Source: Gonatopus flavifemur (Eukaryota; Arthropoda; Insecta; Hymenoptera; Dryinidae). Taken from it: DNA of 64,000 bases. Within the stretch, counting starts at the first letter, position 1, and every line of letters starts with the position of its first letter. The stretch is from assembly GCA_018340375.1 (NCBI GenBank), contig JAFFJZ010000001.1, positions 49,902,001 through 49,966,000 of the forward strand. Direction: 5' to 3'. The position numbers and the translations under genes were made by a program. Shown here in pieces: positions 25,268-35,600 of this stretch. The notes beneath the pieces are model-generated. The model made no database searches and was not told the DNA's origin. It saw only the letters and a list, made by a program, of their open reading frames with translations.

Positions 25268-26430
25268 CCCACACAGCAAGCAGTTCTTCAAGACGTCTAA
25301 AAGAGTCCTGAATCCATGTATCTTCAAGACATTTCTAAAAGACATCTTAAAGATGTCTTTTAGAAATGTATGAAAGATCTCTTGCTGCGCCAGTTCTATA
25401 AGACAACTGTAATTGAGATATATTCAAGAACACTCATAAACATTTCTTGAAGATATCTTCAAGAGCACTTTTAGAACAATCCCAATAGACCAATTAGATC
25501 AAAGAGAATTAGAGAGGACATTGCAGTAATTCACGTATAGTTATTCACAGTGTCCCGCGCATTTGTTTCACGTGTGCAGTGAGGAACGACGACGCCGATG
25601 ATATTGCGCAATATTAATTATATATAATTAATTATATATACATAAACATTCAAGATCCAATACTGGATAATAAAAGTATTGCCGCAGAAAAGAAACGTGT
25701 AACCAATTACATTACAATAATATATTTTGTTTTATAGCGAATGATTCTATTTGCAAAAACTAACCTATCATTATGCAGAATCATATATTAGAGGAATATC
25801 GATTTATTATTTTATCCATTGTACTTTATTTTTTATGTACGTACGTGAATTAAATTTCCATCAAATTTCACATTTTTGTGCAAGATAGAATGTATCGAAA
25901 TTCAGATTCAAGTGAATGAAATTGAATGTTAAAATATTTTGAATTTAGGTTATATACATGCATGAAAAATCCTTGAAGTATTTTTGCATTCGAATTATAT
26001 GCAAACACCTCATATGTTTTGGTAAGCCTTTATTCAAATTAATAAATCAAAATAATGGATGAATTCGTATGGTTATGGATATTTTAATATTTTAATCAAG
26101 ACATTTTAATAATACTTTCAAGAAATCTTCAAGAGATATTTGAGAGTTCTTCAGAAAGTTTTCAGGAGGGATCTAAGAATTCTTCAAGAAGGATTTAAGA
26201 TCTCTTCAAGAGCTCTTAAAGACATCTTCAAGAAATCATTGAGAATTCTTAAACATTCCTTGAAGATGTCTTTTAGATTTCTTGAAGACAACTAAAAGAT
26301 ATCTATTGGTGTTGCATAAAACATCTTTTCGCTCACGAAAAGAGATCTTTTGGGAAGGTCTTGCAAGAGCTCTTGCAGTTTTCAAAGACATCTTTTAGAT
26401 ATCTGAAAGAGCTCTTTTTGTCTGTGTGGG
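25268..26430. mobile_element. 1.16-kb element filled with TCTTCAAGA motifs
   Basis: It begins CCCACACAGCAAG and ends GTCTGTGTGGG, with TT on both sides as a possible 2-bp duplication. Both subterminal regions (25285-25490 and 26095-26420) are dense in TCTTCAAGA, TCTTGAAGA and TCTTTTAGA words in both orientations. The core (25500-26090) is plain AT-rich DNA. No transposase is present. Confidence 0.65.
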
Positions 26431-26728
26431 TTGCTTAAACGATTCAGCAAACCATTTTAAACTGGGACTGGAAAATTCTTTTCATGTCATTCGCGCAGAA
26501 AGTGTCACTTCCCATGCCTGCAGAGTGGGAGGGAAATACGTTTTCCTTCCCTAGGGAGAGAAAGTGAGCAACTTTTATTTCTCCAGTTTAAGGGGGACAG
26601 CAAGATAAACCAACTGATAATTTATTTGTGATACAGGGTCAAGCATCATATATAATACAAATTAGAGAAGGAATATAAATGAATTTAATATTCTACTGTG
26701 AGATCAACTGTTCCGTTGATCTCATATA

Positions 26729-26936
26729 CTCTCCAAATTCAAATCAGTGAAATCTCACTATTTCGACCACTGAATGGAATCAGTGAAATACCAGGGAATA
26801 GTCATTGGTTATGCAGTTGGAAGTGTTTCTGACTAATTGAATCAGTGAAATTCCACTGCAACGATCAGTTAATATCCACTGATTGTACATTGTATATGCA
26901 CTGATTCGTAGTGATCGATTTTTCAAATTTAGAGAA
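26729..26936. mobile_element. CTCTCTAAAT-type MITE, TA duplication
   Basis: It starts CTCTCCAAATTCAAATCAGTG and ends with the inverse CAAATTTAGAGAA, flanked by TA. The interior carries ATCAGTGAAAT and CCACTGATT copies, as in the element at 16310-16496, so the two belong to one family. Confidence 0.75.
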
Positions 26937-26974
26937 TAAACGGTCTCTGCGCACTTTTATGTTTCTTGCATTCA

Positions 26975-27216
26975 GGTAAAAAATTTCTATGAGAAAATTC
27001 CTATATATTTATGTGAAGTACTTAACACCAGAATTTTCCGAATTTGTCCGGAAATGTACTGTGAGATGTTGGGAAAAATCCCATAGAGTTTGGAATTTTC
27101 AGATGTATTTATGGGAAATTGCATATAAATGTACCGGAAATTGATTTCTCAATCAGTGATTGGAATTTTCCGGTGGATATACACAGGAGAATTCCGATTA
27201 TTTTTCACAGTGTTCT
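26975..27216. repeat. dispersed repeat rich in GGAATTTTCC, copy 1
   Basis: It ends CGATTATTTTTCACAGTG. Short words such as GGAATTTTC and CCGGAAAT recur in both orientations. The sequence at 30560-30730 is an inverted, diverged copy: both have GTAAAAAATAATC or GTGAAAAATAATC next to GGAATT and CCGGTA. The left end is not clear. Confidence 0.5.
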
Positions 27217-27631
27217 ATTACTTTGATTGCATAAATTTCCCGCGCGAGCGTTATGAAAAATAATATACGTATCTCGGGAGGTAAGTACGCCATTACAACT
27301 GGTGTATATGCACACTTGTTGTTAATGGCATCCTTTCCTCCCTTGATACGTAATATAATATTCTCACACAACATATTCGGCAGACTTAATCTCGTCAAAT
27401 GACCAAATCTTCCAGTCCACGCAGTGCGCCTTGAAGGATAGCTATTTTCAAACTCTGGAAGGTGTTGGGAAATTTGCCGATGACTTTATCGCTTCAAAGT
27501 CTGCAAGTTTCTTCGTGATGGTATTCGTATGTTGGCCGATCAATAGCGCAAGTTCATCGAAAATAATACACAATATCTAGGGAGATTAGGGCACCTTTTC
27601 CTGTGGCAGGGAATTTTTTGCGGTAATAGCA

Positions 27632-27903
27632 CTCTCTAAAATCTTTGGAGTGAGATTTCACTCTTTAGCCAGGCAGAAGTGAGCCTGTCCAATTTTCGAG
27701 TGAAATTTCCACTCTTTTAGAGTGATATTCTAAGGTTTGAGGTTAGAAATTCACAACCACTTTGACGCTAGAGTGAATTTTTCACTCTAAAAGAGTGAGA
27801 GGTCACTCGAAACGAGTGAAAATTCCACTCGAAGCGGACAGGCTCACTTTTGACACTTGGTGGAGTGAAACGTGCGATTTTTCACTCTTTCAGATTTAGA
27901 GAG
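27632..27903. mobile_element. CTCTCTAAAT-type MITE with GAGTGAAA motifs, CA duplication
   Basis: The ends are CTCTCTAAAATCTTTGGAGTG and, inverted, CTCTCTAAATCTGAAAGAGTG. CA stands on each side. The inside has many CACTCTTT, GAGTGAAAA and GAAGCGGACAGGCTCACTT copies in inverted arrangement. Close relatives lie at 33745-34009 and 63149-63420. Confidence 0.85.
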
Positions 27904-28084
27904 CAGAATATTTTCTATTACAGCAATCTTGGGTGATACCGGCGATGGTCATCTCTCTTTCTAACGTATACTCGTATCTTTTTCTAACCAATGAACTCGG
28001 GTTGCATCTTCAGGGGTCGCTGTTATCACCTTAACGGTATACTAGTGACGTGGCAGCAACTACATCTTTTATGACAAACTTTGG

Positions 28085-28210
28085 ACAAACGCAATTCTAA
28101 TTGGGATTCCACCTGGAAATAGGAATCCCAGCTAAGATTCCACCTGGAAATGAGGAATTCCAGCTGGAATCCACGTCAAATCCCAAGTGGGATTTCGTGA
28201 CAGGGTTACC
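28085..28210. repeat. short block of GGAATCC/CCTGGAAT motifs
   Basis: Within 125 bp, ATTCCACCTGGAAAT occurs twice, with GGAATCC, CAGCTGGAATCC and AAATCCCAAGTGGGATTT. The palindromic motif packing matches the other motif-filled elements, but no terminal repeat was found. Confidence 0.45.
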
Positions 28211-28615
28211 AAATTTCCCACAATACACCGACTCCACACCAGTTCCACGTAAGCCATGAAAATTCACAGTTTGAAGAATTCCCCGGAAATCAGCAACCCC
28301 AGCCAGATGGCAATACGTGTATGCTTGTATCTTCTAAAATAAAATTTTGTCTGAACCCATAAACGACTTCACGTGCGTACGGCAGTTTGGTACGTGGACC
28401 AAATAATTTTGATATGATCTGTGTCACGTGAACAACAGTAAATTTTGTTGAATCGCGTACTGATCGGCTGTTTGGTCCTCCAGTGTGAACGTAATCATTG
28501 TTTCCTACGTTTTTATTCTAAGGAGAGCAGCCATGGAGGATATAATGAAATATTACTGTTGATGTCTACATGTAAGTTATTTTTTACATGTTTCAAAAAT
28601 ATCAAATTTAACCCC

Positions 28616-28756
28616 CCCTGGTGAAAATGAAGCGTTGAAGCGCGACAAAACCGCAAGCGAAGAGTTATCTAAGCGTAATTTAGGAGGGGATTGGATTATT
28701 TTCACGTTTCATTTGTTTCGATACCTGCTCCCTCCACTTTTGGATTTTCACCAGGG
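28616..28756. mobile_element. 141-bp MITE with CCCTGGTGAAAAT ends, copy 1
   Basis: The left end is CCCTGGTGAAAATGAAGCG and the right end is the inverse of CCCTGGTGAAAATCC. Inside are GAAGCG and TATCTAAGCGT words shared with the second copy at 61887-62027. No clear target duplication. Confidence 0.65.
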
Positions 28757-29387
28757 CAAGTACATTCATTGAAAACTATACATAGTCCAAGTTGCGATAC
28801 AATGAAGAAGTGTTTTTGTATTCTTCAAGTAATAACAATGATACCGTATAAAGTTCTTTTCCCAAGGTATTTCAAGGGTATCGTTTTAGTATCAAAGATA
28901 CTTCGAACGCATAGAACATTTTGCAACGTAACATTTACGTATCACTCAGGTATTACGAACTTATTAGGGAAAAAACTCGAGATAATGCAAAAACGAATAT
29001 TGCAAGAATTCAAAATGTCAGAAATTTGAGACTACTATAGATACGTTTATGATATTCATTCGTATTCATTCCTTTCTGAATGTTTTATGAATTCTGTGCT
29101 GAACTTTCAAAGTATTTTTTACGCATTCCATGTGTTCATACAGAGGTTGAAAAGAGTTTGAAAAAAATAGTTCATTTAGAATACTTTTTGAGAGCTCTTT
29201 TTGACCTGTTTTCAAACACATGTGCTGTGGGAGTAGATAATAATTCTAGACGATTTCTCGTTCGAAATAATTTTTCTCTTGTAATCAATTAGTCGTGATA
29301 ATCCAATGACATAACGTCCGAAAAAAAAGTTGGTGAGAAAGAACTTCCTCCTATTATTCGCATTATTTTATCAGCATGCTCAAAGTA

Positions 29388-29620
29388 CACTATCCAAAAG
29401 TTAGGGGAGTTTTTCTTCACACTGTTGGTGGATTTCGTCCCCTCGTCGTGGGGGAATTGTTTTTCCATGCAAAATGAGGGATTATTTTGTTTTTTGGATG
29501 TTAAATCCTTTACAAATGAAGAAAAAGTCCACAAATTTATGGTGAAAAATTCCTCATCTGTGGAGTAACTTTGCTGCCACCGTGTTTTGATGTAAAATTC
29601 CACAATCATTTTTTACAGTG
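29388..29620. mobile_element. CAC-type MITE rich in GGGGAAT/ATTCC words, TA duplication
   Basis: It starts CACTATCCAAAAGTTAGGGG and ends ATCATTTTTTACAGTG, with TA on both sides. Words such as CATCTGTGGAG, AAATTCCTCAT and GGGGGAATTGTTTTTCCAT are shared with the copy at 56970-57216, which lies in the opposite orientation. Confidence 0.75.
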
Positions 29621-29883
29621 TAGTATGCGATCTTTCGACATCGTGTCGGAACAAAAAGGGTGGAGGTCAATGTCTTTATTTCTTCATTAGCTCGTGGATT
29701 TTCTGCATTTTATAGTAGGAAACCCACCCTCATTGTCCGACCGAGCAACACAATGTTCAAACTCAATTTGTGGATCGAAAAGATTGTGTATGCGTGGAAG
29801 CGCGTATGAGACGAAGAATTAAACTGATGTAACAGCTAAGCAGTCTATACTCGCGCAATATGCAGCGCATGCATTTCTTTATA

Positions 29884-30067
29884 CAGTAGAACCTCGTTTA
29901 TCCGAGGTAATGTGGGAAGAGACTGTTTGGAGAGTCCACCTTGGATAATACGGAAACACACAGTAGAACCCCGTGGAACCCCGTTTATCCAAAGTGATAC
30001 GGGGAAATTTTACCTTGGGTAACACGGTGCCTCGGTTAATAGGGAGCCGGATAAGCGAGGTTCTCTG
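29884..30067. mobile_element. pogo/Tigger-like MITE
   Basis: It starts CAGTAGAACCTCGTTTATCC and ends with the inverse of CAGAGAACCTCGCTTATCCG. TA flanks both sides. The CAGTAGAACCTCG terminus is typical of Tigger/pogo elements, which always target TA. The interior holds a second GTAGAACCCCG...GTTTATCC block, so one end seems duplicated inside. Confidence 0.8.
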
Positions 30068-30348
30068 TAATATTGAATCTCGGTGGAGATTAAAAGTATT
30101 CAACTGTAAATATTTCTCCCAGTAAACACGATTGCAGGCGTTTCGAAGGGGTGGTAACGGCTCTTTATTGGCATTGCAGGGCCACCAGCGGCCCATTGAA
30201 ACACCAATAATCCTTGTTTGTAGGGTTCGTGATCCTATGTAGTTCAATTGTTGCAGTATCCTTATAAAACGTACGAAGTTGAGATTCGAAGCTGAAATGA
30301 GTTACGTTTATCCGTGAAAAATTTCGAGTAAAAAGCTGTAATCAGGGT

Positions 30349-30490
30349 TAGTGATGCCAATTCTTGAAGGAATCAATTCTTTTTTATACAGAATATATCA
30401 AATTGTTATCGATATTTTATAAAATTCTATGAAAACTAAACACTTCTTCTATGAAGAAGAATCGATTATTTTCAAGAATCGGCTCCACTA
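30349..30490. mobile_element. hAT-like MITE, copy 2
   Basis: It starts TAGTGATGCCAATTCTTG and ends CAAGAATCGGCTCCACTA, which is the inverse of the terminus at 17012 with a few changes. The interior again has ATCGATATTTTATA. No target duplication could be confirmed. Confidence 0.55.
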
Positions 30491-30559
30491 CAGAATACCA
30501 AATGAAATTTTATTTGAGGAATCCACATTTTATGATGCCATAGTTGAAAAATCACTGTC

Positions 30560-30732
30560 GTGTATTGTAAAAAATAATCAGAATTTTCCATATGCAGTGA
30601 CTGGAAAATTCCGATCATGAGATAGAAAATCGATTCCTGGTACATGTTTATGAAAGTTACCATGAATTTCACTGAACGTCCCACACAACATGGGATTAAT
30701 TCTCCGGTAAGATATGGAAAATCCCTCACGTA
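30560..30732. repeat. dispersed repeat rich in GGAATTTTCC, copy 2
   Basis: An inverted relative of 26975-27216, sharing TAAAAAATAATC, GGAAAATTCCGATCA and ATTCTCCGGTAA segments in the same order. Ends are not fixed. Confidence 0.45.
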
Positions 30733-30802
30733 CATGGAAAACAATAATTCGCTATGGTAGCTACCCTAACAGTCCATTGGCTGCAAACATGTCTCAGATA
30801 TA

Positions 30803-32103
30803 CAGGTTGGTTGAAAAGTTCCTGCGCTCACCAAGAGATAGCACTGCTAGCTCGAAACTTGTTTCCTCTCAAGTTGGTATATCTGTCCTGAGAACACATG
30901 CAAAGTTACAAGTCATTCTGTCAAATTCTGTCAATTCATTCTTTGTTTACAAGCCATTTGAAGTTGACGTGTCATTGATTTTTCTTAATATGGAAAAAAT
31001 TGAATATCGTGCAGTCATTAGATTCTTTGTTTTGAAGGGTTTAAAAGCGAAGGAAATTTATGAACAATCGTTAGAAGTGTATAAGGAGTCCTCACCTTCA
31101 AAACGCACCGTTGAATTTTGGGCTGGTGAATTTAAACGTGGTCGTACTAGCCTTGAAGACGATCCACGCGAAGGACGACCAAAAACTGCAACCACAGCAG
31201 AAATCATTGAGCATGTACATGATATGGTTAGTGAAGATCCAAGTTTGACTAAGCGTGAAATTGCTAATGCCATAGGCATCTCAGACGAACGAGTACTCCA
31301 TATTTTACATGAAGAATTCCGTATGAAAAAACTGTTTGGAAAGTTAGTGCCGCACACGTTAACAATTCAACAAAAACTGGATCGAAAACAAATTTCTCAG
31401 CGTAATTTGGAGCGTTTCAAGCAGAATAAAACCGACTTCTTGCGTCGTCTTATAACTATGGATGAGACTTGGATCTACCACCATGATCCTAAATTGAAAC
31501 AAGAACGTTTACAGTGGACTGAAGCTGGTTGTTCAGCTCCAAAGCAGGTGAAGTCACAACGATCAGCAAAGAAGGTTATGGCATCAGTTTTTTGGGATGC
31601 AAAAGGAATTTTGTTCATTGATTATCTTCAGAAAGGTAAAACTATCAACTCCGAATATTACTGCAGCCTTTTGGATCAGCTGGATGAAAAAATTCGTGAG
31701 AAAAGACCTGGTTTAAAGAAGAAAAAAATCATTTTTCATCAAGATAATGCACCTGCTCACAAAAGTGTTTTGACGATAGCTAAATTCAAAGAACTCAAGT
31801 ACGAATTGCTTGAACATCCACCGTATTCGCCAGATTTGGCTCTTAGCGACTACTATCTCTTCAGAAATCTCAAACAATTCCTTCGTGGAAAGCATTTTTC
31901 GTCGAATGAAGAGGCCATAGCAGCCGTAGACGGTTATTTTGCAGAGCTTCCGGAAAACCAGGTTAAGGATGGGATAAAATTATTGGAAGATCATTGGAAC
32001 AAGTGTATTGAGCTTCTAGGAGATTATATTGAATAAAAAAATATATTTCGTAACAAAAACAGTATTCTTTCATTTCGAGCGCAGAAACTTTTCAACCAAC
32101 CTG
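30803..32103 (+). mobile_element. complete mariner element, 1.3 kb
   Basis: The terminal inverted repeats are CAGGTTGGTTGAAAAGTTCC and the inverse CAGGTTGGTTGAAAAGTTTC, about 26 bp with one mismatch. TA flanks both sides. The length is that of a full mariner. It contains one uninterrupted transposase gene and sits inside an older foldback element. Confidence 0.97.
30990..32036 (+). CDS. mariner transposase, apparently intact
   Basis: This is a 348-residue DD34D transposase that would cut and paste its own element at TA sites. The ATG at 30990 (MEKIEYRAVIRF) is chosen because it starts the family's conserved N-terminal helix-turn-helix; the open frame extends further upstream into the terminal repeat. 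Visible parts are the paired DNA-binding domains with the linker GRPKTATT, then the catalytic residues in MDETWIYHHDP, FHQDNAPAHKS and PYSPDLALSDYYLF, with exactly 34 residues between the second and third Asp. The usual P of SPDLAPSDY is L here. No stop or frameshift is seen. Sequence alone cannot show activity. Confidence 0.95.
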   Translation: MEKIEYRAVIRFFVLKGLKAKEIYEQSLEVYKESSPSKRTVEFWAGEFKRGRTSLEDDPREGRPKTATTAEIIEHVHDMVSEDPSLTKREIANAIGISDERVLHILHEEFRMKKLFGKLVPHTLTIQQKLDRKQISQRNLERFKQNKTDFLRRLITMDETWIYHHDPKLKQERLQWTEAGCSAPKQVKSQRSAKKVMASVFWDAKGILFIDYLQKGKTINSEYYCSLLDQLDEKIREKRPGLKKKKIIFHQDNAPAHKSVLTIAKFKELKYELLEHPPYSPDLALSDYYLFRNLKQFLRGKHFSSNEEAIAAVDGYFAELPENQVKDGIKLLEDHWNKCIELLGDYIE

Positions 32104-32618
32104 TATTTCAATTAAGTATCTGCAATGAATTGGTTACAAATACCTGATTGAAACGTATTTAATACATGTTTGCAACCATTGTGTTGTTAGGGTAGGAATT
32201 AGCTATGGTGGCTATTTCGTGTATTTGATATTTGGATAGCGAAAAAATTGCTGCAAAAGCTTGATTTTAGTTCCTATAGCAATAATTTTTGTCGCCACAG
32301 CTAAAAAGTACCGACCATAGCTAATCTCTAGCTACCTCAGCGAATTATTTTCTCCTGTGTGGACGTGTTAATTATTTCATAACATTTATGTGAAGTTTCC
32401 CATAGAAATTTCTGATCTTGTAGCTAACAAGATTGGTGTCACAGCGAATTCTTTTTCCTCCGTGAAAATAATTTTTGCGGAACATATTGATGTAAGATAG
32501 ATTTGATACAGCTAAATCCATTCAATAAAGTTCTTTGATTCCAGTCAAATGGATGTTCTTCGACAGTGCCAAGTGATATCGCTGTACGAAATATTTGTCG
32601 CTAATTTAAATTTTACTA

Positions 32619-32852
32619 CACCGAGAGAAAAAGCATGCTTTGGAAGCATGACACACTTCAATTCTTCTAACGCATTTGTTACAACGTACTTTTAACGCTC
32701 GGGACTCATGCAGTTAACGCACGAGACCATGCTTTTTGGGTATGTGTCACATGCTTCCTAAGCATGGGTACCGAGCGTTAAAAGTACGTTGTAACAAATG
32801 CGTTAGATACTTTAGTGCGCCATACTTCTGCAGTATGCTTTTTCTCTCGGTG
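32619..32852. mobile_element. CAC-type MITE with perfect internal inverted arms
   Basis: The ends are CACCGAGAGAAAAAGCATGC and, inverted, CACCGAGAGAAAAAGCATAC, with TA on both sides. Inside, arms at 32668-32702 and 32771-32805 are perfect inverted repeats of 35 bp. Words GCATGCTT and AGCATG recur. The element shares its terminus with that at 57221-57482. Confidence 0.9.
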
Positions 32853-32901
32853 TAGAACTTCCATGTTACTCGGATAATTGAAAGTTATCGAGATTCAAAT
32901 A

Positions 32902-33711
32902 CACGGAGAGAAGTATACGCCCAAGTGTGTATTGACGGCGGGCCCCATCTATGCCCAGGGTGGGTGCCCATGCTACCCAACGTGGGACCAACCCTGGGAT
33001 GATAACATCGTTCCCAGCTTGGCCGTATTGCTTTGCCCGAGAATTGGTAACACCACGGGCCCAGCATGAACCCAGACTAGGCAATCAATACTGCCCCTTC
33101 CTTTTTGTTTTAAAATTGGAAAATCCCTAGCATGTATATACCATGGGGCCCAATCCGGGTCAGCATGGGCCCCATCCTGCCAATATGGGCCCAAGACTGG
33201 GCCAGAGTGGGACCAAAATTCTTACACGCTGAGGATTGTACACACATGCTCAGGATATAAATTCACCCCAATCTTGGCCTGATGCTGGTCCAAATTGGGG
33301 CCAATTTCAAATGTGCCCACACTAAGATTCATTATCTCCATTTTTTTCAACTATAATTGTATGGGAAAGCACAACAGGGCCAAGATTGAGCCAACATTGG
33401 CCCCATCGTCATTCCCCAATACTAGGTTAAAGAGGATGGACCCAGCCTGGGGCCCATTGTCATTATAGGCAATACACGCTTGGGCGGTAACGGTTACTAT
33501 GAAGGATAGTAATTTGGTGACAGATATTTCAAAATTGTGATAAGTCCCATGTGAAATCGAATTGAGTACGATCAACTGTTTACGTTGCCATGGAAACGAT
33601 AGGTTAACATCGTAATAATCACCAAATCGCGAGTCATCACTCAGTTCCTATTCTAAAATCGCGATGAGAACTGAGGCAAATGGTAATCAATCCCATATAC
33701 TTCTCTCCGTG
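32902..33711. mobile_element. 810-bp CAC-type element filled with TGGGCC motifs
   Basis: The ends are CACGGAGAGAAGTATACG and, inverted, CACGGAGAGAAGTATATG, with TA on both sides. The two outer thirds are packed with TGGGCCC, TTGGCC, GGGACCA and GGCCCCAT words in both orientations, giving a GC-rich island in AT-rich DNA. No transposase. Several short open frames here come only from this repetition. Confidence 0.85.
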
Positions 33712-33744
33712 TACCTCATTTGTATCACTATCTCTTGTATCCTT

Positions 33745-34009
33745 CTCTCTAGAATTTTTAGAGTGACTCTTCAGCCAGCCAAAAGTGAGCCTGTCGAAAT
33801 TTTGAGTGAAATTTCCACTCTTTTAGAGTGATATTCTAAGGTTTGAGGTTAGAAACTTAGAGCCACTCAAATTTTAGAGTCAATTTTTCACTCTAAAATA
33901 GTGAGGGTTAACTCGAAACGAGTGAGAATCCCATTCGAAGCGGACTGGCTCACTTCTGAGACTTAGTGGAGTGAAACACGTGATTTTTTACTCTTTCAGA
34001 TTTAGAGAG
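33745..34009. mobile_element. CTCTCTAAAT-type MITE with GAGTGAAA motifs, TT duplication
   Basis: The ends are CTCTCTAGAATTTTTAGAGTG and, inverted, CTCTCTAAATCTGAAAGAGT. TT stands on each side. The interior matches 27632-27903 (AAAGTGAGCCTGTC, TTAGAGTGATATTCTAAGG). It lies only 33 bp from the preceding element. Confidence 0.85.
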
Positions 34010-34779
34010 TTGAATTATTTCCGTAAAACATGAATGAAAGACTGAAAGACGCCGAACGGGATCATGGATGCACAATAAGTCTCGTTAAAATAACCAAAAC
34101 TCTTTTCAGCATATTCTTCTCATCCGGTTAGTGTGAAAAAATGTGATAAGAAATGATAAATTATTGGCATTTGTTTCCATCTCCGTGGAAATTCTCTTGA
34201 TAAGTTTCATCCGTAAACTGAGTTGCAACCAACGTATTTCCAAATGCGGGCCACAAAATTGATAAATTGCATCAGTTGGTTAGATTCGACTTTCCACTTT
34301 CGACCACGTGTGCAAATTCTGACGTCAATTGAAATCGATTGTTGGCAGAGATAAAGCGAAAGTACGAAGAAATGTTCAATCGAAAAGAAGGTTTTGTCCT
34401 AAAAAGGAAGAACCGTGCATTCCTAAATTGACCATCTCTAATTCCTTTCCGTATGAATGTATATATACATTTTCTTCGCTCTCCGCGATACAATTTTATT
34501 GATCCAACGCCAATCATTTGATTCACGGGCTCGCTTGAGCCACTCCTGTATTTGTGGGATTTTGTCGATGATATTACTATTCATTATCAACGGCTCATAT
34601 CGAACAGGAATTTTTCTTTTCTTCACAACTGGTTTTTTTTTCTTTGTAATTAAATCATCGATTCAAGGTCCATCGATTCCGTTTTTATTGTTGCGATACA
34701 GTATTTAAAAAAAAAAAACGAACTGATGAATGTGGTAAGTCTACGTTAGGGTGCTTCATTTTCAGGCGATATTTCTATC

Positions 34780-35600
34780 TGAAATTTGTTACCATCATAG
34801 GTTCATCGGTGAAACGTGGTATGAATTTCATTAGGAGCGCATGGATAGATGATGAAATATACGCGTTTTCAAAATGGATCTACAAGAAGAACAAAAACAC
34901 ATCGCCACATCGAATCGCATTTGGTACGCGCAGGGAACTCGCGAGATATTACATCACCTAAACTTCCTGATTTTTCATCTCGCGATTAGATGAATTTTTA
35001 TCTCGACTACGTGAGAAAACATCAGAACATCGGAGAACATAAATCTCGAATCTCGGTGATATTATTTTACCGTGAAGTAGAAGATCCAAAAATCAAGCAG
35101 TTTGATGATAAAAAATCATCAGTCCGTTGATTTTGTTTCACGTCAATTGCGAGATAAAAAGTCACGAAAGGTTAGGTGTTAGGTGATTTAATATCTCAAG
35201 GGTTCCCTGCGTGTAGTCACATTTGAGCGAAGTTACAATGTAACGAAGACATGCTCCCAAAGAATATAGACTCCGAAGAAGAGATCTTTTCTTCCCTCTC
35301 AATGGATTTAACTGGAACTCATATGGGACCATCACGGAAACATATTCAAAGTTTCATGGGAATCGGAACAGCAGGGGATGTGATACGCGGGTTTGCGAAA
35401 ATCGTAGCCTTGATTATATTCCACATTCCTCATCCAATTGCTCTGGATCGATTGGGCCGAAACTCATAAGGGATCCTATATAAAACACCCTTTCCGTCGA
35501 TCTAAAACTGTGGTATAAATTTCATGACGATCGGATACTTCGAACGGGAGATATTCGCGTTCACAATTTGTTGACAGACCGACAGAGATTAGAAACATTT
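34780..35600 (+). repeat. dispersed repeat, copy A (interrupted)
   Basis: It contains GGTATGAATTTCATTAGGA, GATCTTTTCTTCC, GGAACTCATATGGGACCATC, GGGATGTGATACGCG and, near the end, TTCGCGTTCACAATTTGTTG followed by ACAGACCGACAG. The same blocks in the same order make up 63510-64000. The wording (an 'aaatttcat..atcgg..gagata..cgcgttcaca' phrase followed by a GACAGA run) recalls a repeat common in arthropod genomes. It is split by the MITE at 34927-35213. Confidence 0.65.
34927..35213. mobile_element. CAC-type MITE inserted in the dispersed repeat, TA duplication
   Basis: The right end inverted is CACGCAGGGAACCCTTGAGA, and the left end is CGCGCAGGGAACTCGCGAGA. The arms continue ATATTACATCACCTAA. 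TA flanks both sides. ATCTCG and CGAGAT words fill the interior. The copy at about 63709-63721 shows the uninterrupted site with one TA. Confidence 0.85.

Larger units (their letters stand above)
30733..32359. mobile_element. CAC-type foldback element, interrupted by the mariner
   Basis: The left part (30733-30800) starts CATGGAAAACAATAATTCGC and the right part (32106-32359) ends with the inverse of CACAGGAGAAAATAATTCGC. Both halves carry GCTATGGTAGC-like words, and CTACCCTAACA plus GCAAACATGT occur inverted on either side of the mariner. Without the mariner the element is about 320 bp. The 2-bp flanks are TA and TG, so the duplication is degenerate. A similar terminus, ending CCTCCGTG, also occurs at 32464. 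Confidence 0.6.

Noticed and set aside
32866..33194. Several overlapping open frames on both strands
   Set aside because: They arise from the GC-rich TGGGCC motif array of a non-coding element, and codon content follows the motif.
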